Assembly (NCBI RefSeq): GCF_900129655.1
Contig: NZ_FQWK01000001.1
Location: forward strand, 186,001-250,000
Direction of reading: 5' to 3'
Length of the DNA stretch: 64,000 nucleotides
From: Bacteroides clarus YIT 12056
GTDB taxonomy: Bacteria > Bacteroidota > Bacteroidia > Bacteroidales > Bacteroidaceae
Notes under the pieces: generated by a model
Told to the model about the DNA's origin: nothing
Database searches by the model: none
The model's input: only the letters and a program-made list of their open reading frames with translations
Program-made: the position numbers and the translations under genes
Shown: positions 16,143-25,631 of the stretch, one piece after another
Layout: every line of letters begins with the position of its first letter
Numbering within the stretch: the stretch's first letter is position 1

Positions 16143-16307
16143 AATAGCTCGTCATAGGTAAGAGGCTGACAGGCCCGATAAGGGAATGAAGATAAACCGT
16201 ACAAACTGCCGTACCGGAATATGAATGCAGATAGCCGTACGGATAAGTTTTTATTATTTGATTCCTGATTCGCGTAAAAAACAAAAACTAATAACAATAG
16301 AATAGCT
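16143..16307. other. Upstream region of the alpha-2-macroglobulin gene
   Basis: CCGTAC occurs at 16197-16202, 16209-16214 and 16235-16240. No consensus -7 box was found. From 15917 to 16081 nothing is recognisable apart from short frames without coding character. Confidence 0.3.
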
Positions 16308-19300
16308 ATGAAGAAAATCCAAAGATTTTGTACGTTGTTTCTGCTGATGATCGGGTTGTGCTTTTCCGCTTTGCATGCTCAGTCTTATGAAAAACTGTGG
16401 AAACAGGTAGAGCAAGCTCAAAAGAAGAGTTTGCCGCAAACGGTAGTGAAGCTGACGGGTAAAATCTACCGGAAAGCCGAGCTGGAGAAGAACGCTCCGC
16501 AGATGCTCAAGGCATATATCTGTGGGGAGGCCTATCAGGAAAGACTGACTCCGGATAGCCTGTATACCAATTTGAAGAATCTGGAAAGTTGGACGAAATC
16601 GGAGCGAAATCCGGTAAGCAAAGCTATTCTGCATTCATTGCTTGCCCGCGAATATGCGGATTATATGCGGGGTAACCGGCGGCTGTTGTCGGAACGCATG
16701 GCTTTGGACGCAGACGAAGCCCCGACAGACATTCGTGAGTGGAGCAATAACCTTTTTGTCGCTAAGGTAGATGAACATAATCTGGCTTCATTGCGGGATT
16801 CCATCCGCTTGCTTGGGGCTTCTTCCAAAGAATACGTGCCTTTTGTCGTGCTGGAAGACGGAAGCCGTTTTTACGGTCACGATATGTATCATCTGCTGGC
16901 AGCCCGTGCCATCGATACCTACCGGCTGTTGGACGGCTTTCGGGTGGACTCATTGCAGCTCTCCCGGATTGAGGGTATTTATACAGGTATGATAAATGCT
17001 TACCGGCATCGTGCCGGGGCGGAAGATGCGGTGGTGCTGGCAACGCTTGATTATTGGAAATGGAAAGTAACAGGCGGTGGTATAAGCCGTGAGCCCTACG
17101 CTACTTATCGCGAGAGGCAAGAGCAACTCAACAAAGAGTATCTTGAAGTTCTGGATAGTCTGATCCGGGAATACGGCACGCATGAAATCTGTGCGGAAGC
17201 CTATATCTGTAAAGCCGACCGACTTCGTGGTTTGGGAGGAACTTATATTGATGAGGCTTTGCAGACCTGTGATGAAGGAGTGAAACGCTACCCTGCTTAT
17301 AAGCGTATCAATGAACTGCGAAACATACGGGAAAATATTCTGCAGCCCTATCTGGATATTAATACCCAGGGTAGTATTTATCCCGGTGATTCATTGGAAC
17401 TGAACGTAGCTTATCGTAATCTGAAAGGATTTACGCTGAACCTGTACCGTACGAATCTGTCCGAAGTACCTTGGATGGATACCGGAATAAGCAGGGCGTT
17501 CTATCAGAAGCATGCCCGTAAATTGTCCGCAACTCATTTTGAATTGGATGCTCAGGCCGGGAAAGACGAGAGGCGGGGAGAGGCATCGGGCAACCTGCAA
17601 CGTACGGATTTGAAGTTTTATGTGCCGGATGAACTGGGCGTTTATATATTACAGATTGTACCGGATGTAGCGACTGCCCGTACGGCGGATTCCTTTCTTG
17701 TCTCAACCCGTTTCAAGGTATTGACGCTGTCTCTGCCGGATAACAAAATGGAAGTGGTTACGGTGGATAGCCGTAGCGGACAACCCATTTCCGATGCAAC
17801 GGTCAGCTTCTATTCCACGTACAATGAGAAAGACCGTGAACTGGTGCAGACGGTTACTACTGATGTCGGTGGTAAGGCTGTTGTGGAATGGAATAAAGCC
17901 ATCCGCAGCTATGTGGCACGTAAAGGGACGGATACGGCCATGATGCCCCAGCATATTTATTTGAACAGATATTACGAGCGCGGTGAGTCGCGTCCGGAAG
18001 AACATATCACCCTGCTGACAGACCGCTCTTTGTATCGTCCCGGTCAGACCGTTTATGTCAAGGGTATCGCTTATGAACAGGAAGCGGATAAGGCGCATGT
18101 CTTGGCCGGAAAGAGCTATCAGATATGCTTGCTGGATGTAAATAGAAAAGAGTTGGTACAGAAGAATGTCAATACCAACGAATTCGGTTCCTTTACAACG
18201 GAATTGGTGCTGCCGACGGTTTGCTTGAATGGCAACTTTACGGTTGGAGTAAAAAATAAGACTTCCGTTTCCGTACGGGTGGAGGATTACAAACGGCCTA
18301 CCTTTGAGATTACTTTTAATCCGTTGAAGGAGGCCTTCTGTTTGGGAGACACGGTAGATGTGACGGGCAATGTCAAGGCATATAACGGTATGGCCATTCA
18401 GGATGTGCCGTTGGTATATACCGTTACCCGTCGTAACAATTGGAGATATTGGGGACAAACTGCCGCACCGCTTGCCTCGGATACGGTGCAACTGGATGCG
18501 AAAGGCAAATTCTCCATACCTGTCGTTCTGAAGCCGGGTGCCGATACGGACAGAATAGGCGGGGAACGTTTTTCCTATCAGATAGAAGTGTCGGTAACGG
18601 GTGATGTGGGTGAAACGCAGACTTCGCAGTATAACCTGAGCGCAGCCCGCCGAGCCTATTTCTTTATGTCTGATATTAACAGGGAATTATGCAAGGAAGA
18701 TTCCATATCGGGAAAGCTGGCAGTGATGAATGCCGTGAATGAGACGTTGTCCATGGAAGGTATGTGCCGTCTGTATCCGGTTCTCGACTCTAAAACAGGA
18801 AAAGTCTCAGACAGGCCGGTTTATGAAAGTACATTTATATCGGGTGAGACGAAGGATTTCGCCGCTTGGAAACAACTGCCGTCGGGAGAGTATCGCTTTG
18901 TCATGTCGGTTCGTGACCGTGACGGCAAGGAAGTCAGCAATGCAGATAATATGGTGAATATTGTGTTGTTCTCATTGGCAGATGCGCGTCCGGCTATGTT
19001 TATGGAAACCTTCCTCTATGAAAAGAATACTGAGTTCGATGCAACCCATCCGGCACTTTTCTACTTCGGCACTTCCATGCAGGATGCCTATGTCTTGGCA
19101 GATGTTTTCGGACAAAAGGGAAGGCTGGAGAGCCGTACCCTGTCATTGAGCGATTCGATTCTCCGTATGGAGTATCCTTATCGCGAAGAGTATGGAGACG
19201 GGGTTGCCGTACAGTTTACCTTTGTAAAGAACGGACAGCTATATACACGTAGGGTGGAATTGCGGAAACGCCTGCCTGAGCGGACGTTGGATATGAAGTG

Positions 19301-22193
19301 GGAGGTTTTCCGCGACCGTTTGCGTCCGGGACAGGAGGAAGAGTGGAAGCTGGTTATCAAAACTCCGCAAGGGTTTCCTGCCGCAGCCGAGATGCTGGCA
19401 ATGATGTACGACGCTTCATTAGACCGGATTTATAGCCGCAGCCAGTCGTTAAGCGTTTATTACAACCGGTATATTCCTTATTACTATTGGGATATCAATA
19501 ATAATAACGGAAAGAGTTACGCTCCTTATTTCCCCACGAAGTCGTGGCGAGTTCCCGTTTGGCATTTTGACTATTTCACTTCGCCCTATAACGGAGTGGC
19601 GGAGGTTTTGCAAATTGTCGAAGATAACGCGGCTATCAACGGGGTGACGGTCGTCGGATACGGAGGCGCACGCAGCAAGGCTGCGACGGGCGGGCTGAAG
19701 ATACGCGGATATAGTCCGCAGAGCAGTAATGCCGCCCTCTCTGCGACAGAAGAAGCCGGACAGGCGGTTGAAGTGAAATATGTTCCGGCACAGGTAGAAG
19801 AAGCGGTGACGGATGTTGTTTTTGAATCGGAAACTATTCCTCTTGACGGACAGACGTTACAGCCGGTGGCTGATTTGCGTACTAATTTTGCAGAAACGGC
19901 TTTCTTCTATCCCCAACTGCGTACGAATGAACAGGGTGAGATCGCTTTCTCCTTCACTATGCCGCAGAGTTTGACACGTTGGAATTTCCGGGGGTATTCC
20001 CATACCCGGGATATGATGACGGGTATGCTTGACGCTACGGCTGTCACCGCCAAAGAGTTTATGCTTACTCCGAATATGCCGCGCTTTGTACGGGTGGGTG
20101 ATAAGACACGGATAGCTGCCGGTATTGCCAACCTGACAGGGAAGGAGGTAAAAGGCACAGCCGTATTCACCCTTTTCGACCCGATGACGGAGAAGATTAT
20201 CTCCACCCGGCGTCAGAAGTTCTCGGTGGAGGCCGGAAAGACGGTATCGGTTGATTTCCGGTTTGATGTAACGGAACGTTATGACCTGCTTGGTGTACGT
20301 ATGGTGGCGGACGGCGGCACGTTCAGTGACGGGGAACAACATCTGTTGCCTGTTTTAAGCAATAAAGAGTATATTACGGAGACGCTTGCCATGCCTGTCC
20401 GTGGTGAAGAAACGCGTACTTTCTCGCTGGACAGCTTGTTCAACGGTAACAGCCGTACGGCAACCGACCGTCGCCTGACGGTGGAATTTACAGGTAATCC
20501 GGCATGGTATGCCGTACAAGCCCTGCCTGTACTGAGCCGGCCCGCAACCGATAATGCCATTTCCTGGGCAACCGCTTTCTATGCCAACAGTTTGGCTGGC
20601 TATATTGCCAATAGCCAGCCGCGCATTAAAGCGGTGTTCGACAACTGGCGTCTGACGGGTGGGACAAAAGAAACTTTCCTCAGCCAATTGGAGAAAAACC
20701 AGGATGTGAAAAACATTCTGCTGGATGAGTCTCCCTGGTTGTTGGAGGCTACTACTGAGGCGGAACGGCAACAACGCATCGCTACCCTGTTCGATGTTAA
20801 CCAATTAAATTACCGTAATATGTCGTCTTTGCTCAAATTGAAAGAGTTACAGGGGGAGGAAGGCGCATGGAGTTGGTTTGGCGGTATGTCCGGCAACCGT
20901 TATGTCACAAGTTATATCACCGGGTTACTTGTCCGCCTTTCTTTACTTACGGATAAGGCACTGCCGGAAGAAGTGGCGGTGATGAAGGATAAGGCTTTTG
21001 ATTATCTGAATAAGGAAGCTCTGAAAGAATACCGGGATATCCGTAAGGCTGAGAAGAATGGGATTAAGATTACCGTTTTGTCGGATGCCGCTATGGAATA
21101 TTTGTATCTGGTGGCTCTCGGTTCGGAAAAACTGTCCGGCGAATATGCAAAAGCGTTCGATTACTTCCTTACCAAGCTGGGAGGTAATCTTGAGAACGGT
21201 ACAATGATTCGTAAAGCGCAGACAGCCGTTATCCTGCAGACGGTGGGACGCAGGACGGAAGCGAATGAGTTTATAGCTTCCATAAAAGAGCATCTTGTAC
21301 AAACGGATGAAATGGGAGCGCATTTTGCTTTCCATGCCAATCCTTATACTTGGGGGATGATGCCGGTTCCTGCCCATGTGGCCGTCATGACGGCCTTGCG
21401 TAAGGCGGGCGGCAATGATGTTTTGATAGAAGAAATGAAGCTTTGGTTGTTGAAACAGAAACAGACGACGGCTTGGAATTCTCCGGTGGCTACCGCTGAT
21501 GCGGTTTATGCATTGCTTTGCCAGGGTAGCGATTTGCTGGAAAGCGAAGGAGATGTCCGCATCACTTTAGGTAATAAAGTGATGGAAACGCTTTCTCCGG
21601 CAAAGACCGTTGTACCGGGATTGGGATACATCAAGGAAGTCTTCACGCAAGGCAGTCCTGAACTGAAGGCGACATCCGTTACCGTAGAGAAGAGGGATGC
21701 GGGTATCGCGTGGGGAGCCGTTTATGCGCAATACTTGTCGCCCATATCCGATGTGAAGCAACAAGGCGGTGAGCTGGATATCGATAAGAAACTCTTTGTA
21801 GAGCGTATCTCGGCCGACGGACAGAAATCTCTGCAACCGTTGGCGGATGCCGCACAGCTTTCCGTAGGTGATAAGGTCGTGTCCCGGCTTACTCTCCGCT
21901 TGGACCGTGCCATGGACTTTATTCAGTTGAAAGACCAACGTGGCGCCTGCTTCGAACCGGTAAACTCGCTTTCGGGCTATCGTTGGAGCAACGGTTTCGG
22001 ATATTACGCAGAGGTGGAAGATGCCGGAGCCAATTTCTTCTTCGACCACCTGGGTAAAGGCGTTTATGTACTGGAACATAGCTATCGGGTGGCTCGCGGC
22101 GGTACGTACGAAACCGGACTGGCTACCGTGCAGTGTGCTTATGCGCCGGAATATGCTTCACACTCTGCGGGTGGAACTGTTGTAATCAAATAG
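16308..22193 (+). CDS. Alpha-2-macroglobulin family protein without thioester motif
   Basis: A very large exported protein (1961 aa) with signal peptide MKKIQRFCTLFLLMIGLCFS..HAQ. Residues 30-350 are helical with Tyr-rich repeats. The macroglobulin MG2 signature DRSLYRPGQTVYVKG lies near residue 571. A TonB-plug-like stretch VVGYGGARSKAATGGLKIRG lies near 1115. The central A2M segment PQSLTRWNFRGYSHT lies near 1220, and an alpha/alpha toroid (thioester-domain-like) fills about 1400-1780, with EEGAWSWFGGMSGNRYVTSY. The CxEQ thioester motif is absent; the equivalent place reads RPATDNAISWATAF. Bacterial relatives are thought to trap proteases that attack the periplasm or help envelope defence. 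Without the thioester it cannot crosslink its target covalently. The DUF1573 gene follows after 114 bases with its own promoter. Confidence 0.9.
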   Translation: MKKIQRFCTLFLLMIGLCFSALHAQSYEKLWKQVEQAQKKSLPQTVVKLTGKIYRKAELEKNAPQMLKAYICGEAYQERLTPDSLYTNLKNLESWTKSERNPVSKAILHSLLAREYADYMRGNRRLLSERMALDADEAPTDIREWSNNLFVAKVDEHNLASLRDSIRLLGASSKEYVPFVVLEDGSRFYGHDMYHLLAARAIDTYRLLDGFRVDSLQLSRIEGIYTGMINAYRHRAGAEDAVVLATLDYWKWKVTGGGISREPYATYRERQEQLNKEYLEVLDSLIREYGTHEICAEAYICKADRLRGLGGTYIDEALQTCDEGVKRYPAYKRINELRNIRENILQPYLDINTQGSIYPGDSLELNVAYRNLKGFTLNLYRTNLSEVPWMDTGISRAFYQKHARKLSATHFELDAQAGKDERRGEASGNLQRTDLKFYVPDELGVYILQIVPDVATARTADSFLVSTRFKVLTLSLPDNKMEVVTVDSRSGQPISDATVSFYSTYNEKDRELVQTVTTDVGGKAVVEWNKAIRSYVARKGTDTAMMPQHIYLNRYYERGESRPEEHITLLTDRSLYRPGQTVYVKGIAYEQEADKAHVLAGKSYQICLLDVNRKELVQKNVNTNEFGSFTTELVLPTVCLNGNFTVGVKNKTSVSVRVEDYKRPTFEITFNPLKEAFCLGDTVDVTGNVKAYNGMAIQDVPLVYTVTRRNNWRYWGQTAAPLASDTVQLDAKGKFSIPVVLKPGADTDRIGGERFSYQIEVSVTGDVGETQTSQYNLSAARRAYFFMSDINRELCKEDSISGKLAVMNAVNETLSMEGMCRLYPVLDSKTGKVSDRPVYESTFISGETKDFAAWKQLPSGEYRFVMSVRDRDGKEVSNADNMVNIVLFSLADARPAMFMETFLYEKNTEFDATHPALFYFGTSMQDAYVLADVFGQKGRLESRTLSLSDSILRMEYPYREEYGDGVAVQFTFVKNGQLYTRRVELRKRLPERTLDMKWEVFRDRLRPGQEEEWKLVIKTPQGFPAAAEMLAMMYDASLDRIYSRSQSLSVYYNRYIPYYYWDINNNNGKSYAPYFPTKSWRVPVWHFDYFTSPYNGVAEVLQIVEDNAAINGVTVVGYGGARSKAATGGLKIRGYSPQSSNAALSATEEAGQAVEVKYVPAQVEEAVTDVVFESETIPLDGQTLQPVADLRTNFAETAFFYPQLRTNEQGEIAFSFTMPQSLTRWNFRGYSHTRDMMTGMLDATAVTAKEFMLTPNMPRFVRVGDKTRIAAGIANLTGKEVKGTAVFTLFDPMTEKIISTRRQKFSVEAGKTVSVDFRFDVTERYDLLGVRMVADGGTFSDGEQHLLPVLSNKEYITETLAMPVRGEETRTFSLDSLFNGNSRTATDRRLTVEFTGNPAWYAVQALPVLSRPATDNAISWATAFYANSLAGYIANSQPRIKAVFDNWRLTGGTKETFLSQLEKNQDVKNILLDESPWLLEATTEAERQQRIATLFDVNQLNYRNMSSLLKLKELQGEEGAWSWFGGMSGNRYVTSYITGLLVRLSLLTDKALPEEVAVMKDKAFDYLNKEALKEYRDIRKAEKNGIKITVLSDAAMEYLYLVALGSEKLSGEYAKAFDYFLTKLGGNLENGTMIRKAQTAVILQTVGRRTEANEFIASIKEHLVQTDEMGAHFAFHANPYTWGMMPVPAHVAVMTALRKAGGNDVLIEEMKLWLLKQKQTTAWNSPVATADAVYALLCQGSDLLESEGDVRITLGNKVMETLSPAKTVVPGLGYIKEVFTQGSPELKATSVTVEKRDAGIAWGAVYAQYLSPISDVKQQGGELDIDKKLFVERISADGQKSLQPLADAAQLSVGDKVVSRLTLRLDRAMDFIQLKDQRGACFEPVNSLSGYRWSNGFGYYAEVEDAGANFFFDHLGKGVYVLEHSYRVARGGTYETGLATVQCAYAPEYASHSAGGTVVIK

Positions 22194-22274
22194 GGTAGAT
22201 GGATTTACTTGCTATCGAATGTTTACAGGTTATAAAAAGCGGAAAGAAAATCTGCGTATCTCGCTTAAAAACTT

Positions 22275-22282
22275 TACATTTG
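22275..22282 (+). promoter_or_regulatory. -7 box of the DUF1573-meaB unit
   Basis: TACATTTG, a perfect TAnnTTTG match, lies 25 bases before the DUF1573 start codon. Confidence 0.5.
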
Positions 22283-22307
22283 TACGACTAATTTAGAAGC
22301 AATATAA

Positions 22308-23378
22308 ATGAGACGTAGTTTTATCACTCTATATGCGCTTGCAGCTACGGCATTAACGGCCGTAGCGCAACCGCATTTCACCTCTAATACGGAAATGTAT
22401 GATTTCGGGCAGATTGAATGGAAGCGTCCGGTAACGGTGCAATATTCCATTACGAACTCCGGTAACCAGCCTTTGGTGCTTACCGGTGTGGAGCCCGATT
22501 GTGCCTGTTCCGTAGCACGGTGGACAAAAACTCCTATCGCTCCGGGTGCAAAGGGAGTGGTCAATGTGACTTTTGACGCAGAGGCTCTGGGGCACTTCAA
22601 CAAATCCGTAGCCATTTACAGTAATGCGCAACCTCATTTGGTCTACTTGAAGTTCAACGGTGAGGTAGTACGTGAAATCAAGGATTTTACTAAAACCCAT
22701 CCGTATCTCATCGGGCAGATACGCATTGATAAGAACAGTCTTGACTTCCCCGATGTGCAGGCCGGTGAAAAGCCTGTTATGCACATAGGAGTCGTGAATC
22801 TGTCAGACCGTCCGTACGAACCTGTGCTGATGCATCTGCCGCCTTATCTGCAAACGGAAGTGAAACCCAATGTCTTGCAAAAAGGAGAAAAGGGTGTCAT
22901 CACCGTTACGTTGGACTCCGAACGCTTGACGGACTTCGGACTGACGCAAGCCTCTGTCTATCTGGCACGTTTTGCGGGTGACAAGGTGGGGGATGAAAAT
23001 GAAATTCCTGTGTCCGCCATTCTTCTGCCGGACTTCTCGGGCATGACCGAAACGGAAAAGGCGAATGCCCCTGCCATCAATCTTTCCATTAAGGATATCG
23101 ATATGAGTACGGTATTGGCAAAGAAGTCGAAGGCGCGTCAGGACATTATTATAACGAATACAGGCCGTTCTCCTTTGCAAATCAGCAAACTTCAGGTATT
23201 CCACCCGGCTGTGGGTGCCAGCCTGAAGAAAAGTGTGCTGCAACCGGGAGAAAGTACCCGTCTCCGTGTAACGGTGGCGAAACGGAATATCGGCAAAAAA
23301 CGCCGTCATCTGCGCTTACTGATGATTACGAATGACCCGATGCAGCCGAAAGTCGAGATTAATATTAAAGCGAAATAA
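22308..23378 (+). CDS. Exported DUF1573 protein
   Basis: A 356-aa protein with signal peptide MRRSFITLYALAATALTAVAQ. A first DUF1573 Ig-like domain spans about residues 22-125 (YDFGQIEWKRPVTVQYSITN, then PDCACSVARWTKTPIAPG with the usual Cys-x-Cys). A second beta-sandwich follows (120-235). A third ASPM/Hydin-like sandwich lies at 260-355 (IIITNTGRSPLQISKLQVF, QPGESTRLRVTV). DUF1573 proteins are very common in Bacteroides and their role is not established. meaB begins 13 bases later and is probably co-transcribed, with no obvious functional link. Confidence 0.88.
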   Translation: MRRSFITLYALAATALTAVAQPHFTSNTEMYDFGQIEWKRPVTVQYSITNSGNQPLVLTGVEPDCACSVARWTKTPIAPGAKGVVNVTFDAEALGHFNKSVAIYSNAQPHLVYLKFNGEVVREIKDFTKTHPYLIGQIRIDKNSLDFPDVQAGEKPVMHIGVVNLSDRPYEPVLMHLPPYLQTEVKPNVLQKGEKGVITVTLDSERLTDFGLTQASVYLARFAGDKVGDENEIPVSAILLPDFSGMTETEKANAPAINLSIKDIDMSTVLAKKSKARQDIIITNTGRSPLQISKLQVFHPAVGASLKKSVLQPGESTRLRVTVAKRNIGKKRRHLRLLMITNDPMQPKVEINIKAK

Positions 23379-23391
23379 TATAAATCTTACC

Positions 23392-24489
23392 ATGGAACAT
23401 CCTGAAAATAGCAGAGAATATAAAGGTTTGGTTGTCAATGCAGGCATTGAACAACCGTCGTCCGTCAATCCTTATTTGAAGCGGAAGCCGAAGAAACGCC
23501 AGCTTTCCGTTGCCGAGTACGTAGAGGGCATTGTAAAAGGTGATGTTACGATATTAAGCCGGGCTGTGACATTGGTGGAAAGCGTAAAGCCCGAACATCA
23601 GGCCATTGCCCAGGAGGTGATAGAAAAGTGCCTGCCATATTCCGGCAACTCTATCCGTATAGGTATCAGCGGTGTACCGGGCGCTGGCAAGAGTACGTCT
23701 ATCGATGTATTCGGATTGCACGTATTGGAGAAATACGACGGCAAACTGGCGGTATTGGCTATCGACCCCAGCAGCGAGCGCAGCAAAGGCAGTATTTTGG
23801 GTGATAAAACCCGTATGGAGAAGCTCTCCGTTCATCCTAAATCTTTTATCCGTCCCAGCCCTTCGGCAGGTTCGCTGGGCGGTGTGGCGCGTAAGACGCG
23901 TGAAACGATTGTGCTTTGTGAAGCCGCCGGATTCGATAAGATATTTGTAGAAACAGTGGGTGTGGGACAGAGTGAAACCGCAGTACATTCAATGGTGGAC
24001 TTCTTCTTGCTTATCCAGCTTGCCGGTACGGGCGATGAGCTGCAAGGCATCAAGCGCGGCATTATGGAGATGGCGGACGGTATCGTCATCAACAAGGCGG
24101 ATGGGGATAATCTGGAACGTGCCAAGTTGGCTGCCACTCAGTTCCGTAATGCGCTGCATCTTTTCCCGGCTCCGGAGAGCGGCTGGACGCCGCAGGTACT
24201 GACCTATTCCGGCTTTTACAACCTCGGGGTACAGGAAGTATGGGATATGGTCTACAAATATATCGATTTTGTGAAAGAGAACGGTTACTTTGAATATCGC
24301 CGCAACGAGCAAAGCAAATATTGGATGTACGAAACCATTAATGAACAACTCCGTGACAGTTTCTATCATAATCCAACAATTGAAGCGATGCTGACCGATA
24401 AAGAGAGCCAGGTATTAAAAGGTAACCTGACATCCTTTGTCGCTGCCAAGAATTTGCTGGATACTTATTTTACGGAATTAAAGAATTAG
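23392..24489 (+). CDS. meaB: Methylmalonyl-CoA mutase-associated GTPase MeaB
   Basis: A 365-aa G3E-family P-loop GTPase that protects and reloads adenosylcobalamin on methylmalonyl-CoA mutase, used by Bacteroides in the succinate-propionate pathway. Motifs visible are the P-loop GISGVPGAGKST near residue 91, LAIDPSSERSKGSILGDKTRM (Switch I/II region), FVETVGVGQSE (Walker B-like), and the base-recognition VINKADGDN. The C-terminal dimerisation arm contains the YWMYETINEQL region. An earlier in-frame start at 23332 would overlap the DUF1573 gene by 47 bases; the ATG at 23392 aligns with the family start. The mutase subunits are not in the window. Confidence 0.95.
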   Translation: MEHPENSREYKGLVVNAGIEQPSSVNPYLKRKPKKRQLSVAEYVEGIVKGDVTILSRAVTLVESVKPEHQAIAQEVIEKCLPYSGNSIRIGISGVPGAGKSTSIDVFGLHVLEKYDGKLAVLAIDPSSERSKGSILGDKTRMEKLSVHPKSFIRPSPSAGSLGGVARKTRETIVLCEAAGFDKIFVETVGVGQSETAVHSMVDFFLLIQLAGTGDELQGIKRGIMEMADGIVINKADGDNLERAKLAATQFRNALHLFPAPESGWTPQVLTYSGFYNLGVQEVWDMVYKYIDFVKENGYFEYRRNEQSKYWMYETINEQLRDSFYHNPTIEAMLTDKESQVLKGNLTSFVAAKNLLDTYFTELKN

Positions 24490-24509
24490 TGGGGTCTCAA
24501 AGTAGAAGA

Positions 24510-24610
24510 CACTTGCTGTTTGTTCCTTTTTAGGCATGGATTACACGGAAAAGAATCAAGTAAATCTGTGTAATCCGTGCCTGAAAGAAATCCTCAAGCA
24601 TATTTTGATA
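24510..24610. repeat. Dispersed hairpin repeat, copy 2
   Basis: Arms at 24532-24549 and 24565-24582 (AGGCATGGATTACACGGA against TCTGTGTAATCCGTGCCT, two mismatches) around a 15-nt loop. The arms and the flanks match copy 1 at 2881-3005, but the loop is shorter and unrelated. Again it lies between convergent genes (meaB and the DMT transporter). Confidence 0.8.
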
Positions 24611-24622
24611 ACCTCTTGCTCC

Positions 24623-25534
24623 CTATACCTCTTTTCCTTCTTTCTCAAAGTCCTTGCGCGATTTGCTTTGTGTAACGATATATACACCGAGAAATACCAG
24701 CGCAATGGCAATTCCCTTTTCCAGATTGAATACCGCCATACCGATTATGACTGTAACTATTGAAGCTACAATAGGTTGCATGTAGTTGTACATGCTTACT
24801 ACTGTGGGGCGCAACAGCCTTTGCGCCGTCATGATACATATATAGGCAAAGAAACTGCCGCCTACCACTACATAGCCTACTTGTAGCAGTGCCGCAGTAG
24901 AGATTTCCGTCCACTGAATGGCGGCCACATCGTGATAGGAGAAAGGGATGTAGCACATGGATGCATACACAAACATCCATTTGTTCAGGGTGATGGGAGA
25001 GTATTTTTGGGACAATCCCTTAAATACGGTCAGGTAAATAGAGAAACTGATTTGGGCGACGAGACACAGTAAGTCGCCTATGATGCTTCCGTTACCGCTG
25101 CTTGCATTTTGGCTGCTCATAATAAGTATCAATGCCCCCATTGCCCCTACAAAAATGCCCAGCACTTTTTTATTGGTAACGGGCTCTTTCAGATAAACGG
25201 CCGCTACAATCATGGTGACGATAGGAAGGGTGGTAGTTACGATAGAGGCATCGATGGGGGAAGTCATGGACAGTCCGAAGATGTAGACTCCCTGATTGAA
25301 CACCAATGCAAAAAGAGAGGCGAAGAATATCTTCAACATATCCCGGTGGTCTACCTGCTCGCGTTTGCAGAAGAGTGAGAGCAGCCAGAAGCAAGCCGCT
25401 GCGCCTACCATGCGGAAAGTAGTGACAGACAAAGCGGAGAACTCAACTAATGCGGATTTGCCGATGGGTGCCATTAGTCCCCATAGAATATTGGCGGTCA
25501 GAGCGAAGAGGTGACCTTGTATGTTCTTGTTCAT
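24623..25534 (-). CDS. EamA/DMT-family transporter
   Basis: A 303-aa inner-membrane protein with ten predicted helices and two EamA repeats (about residues 5-140 and 150-290). Signature positions include the start FALTANILWGLMAPIGKSAL and SMTSPIDASIVTTTLPIVT near the end of the first repeat. TVVSMYNYMQPIVASIVTVI in the second repeat corresponds to the conserved proline-containing helix. The family exports amino acids, nucleosides or other metabolites; the substrate cannot be read from sequence. A minus-strand -7 box at 25572-25579 drives it, divergently from the ATPase gene. Confidence 0.92.
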   Translation of the reverse strand: MNKNIQGHLFALTANILWGLMAPIGKSALVEFSALSVTTFRMVGAAACFWLLSLFCKREQVDHRDMLKIFFASLFALVFNQGVYIFGLSMTSPIDASIVTTTLPIVTMIVAAVYLKEPVTNKKVLGIFVGAMGALILIMSSQNASSGNGSIIGDLLCLVAQISFSIYLTVFKGLSQKYSPITLNKWMFVYASMCYIPFSYHDVAAIQWTEISTAALLQVGYVVVGGSFFAYICIMTAQRLLRPTVVSMYNYMQPIVASIVTVIIGMAVFNLEKGIAIALVFLGVYIVTQSKSRKDFEKEGKEV

Positions 25535-25571
25535 ATTGTAAAATATGTATTGGTTGTGGTGAAAAACGCCG

Positions 25572-25610
25572 CAAAGGTAATTAAATTCTCAATCTCTTTC
25601 TTTATATTTG
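25572..25610. promoter_or_regulatory. Divergent -7 boxes: DMT transporter (minus) and ATPase operon (plus)
   Basis: Minus strand TACCTTTG at 25572-25579; plus strand TATATTTG at 25603-25610. Both match TAnnTTTG. The plus box places the transcript start near 25617, so the ATPase begins at the ATG at 25632. Confidence 0.55.
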
Positions 25611-25631
25611 CTACACGAATATAAAGGAATC

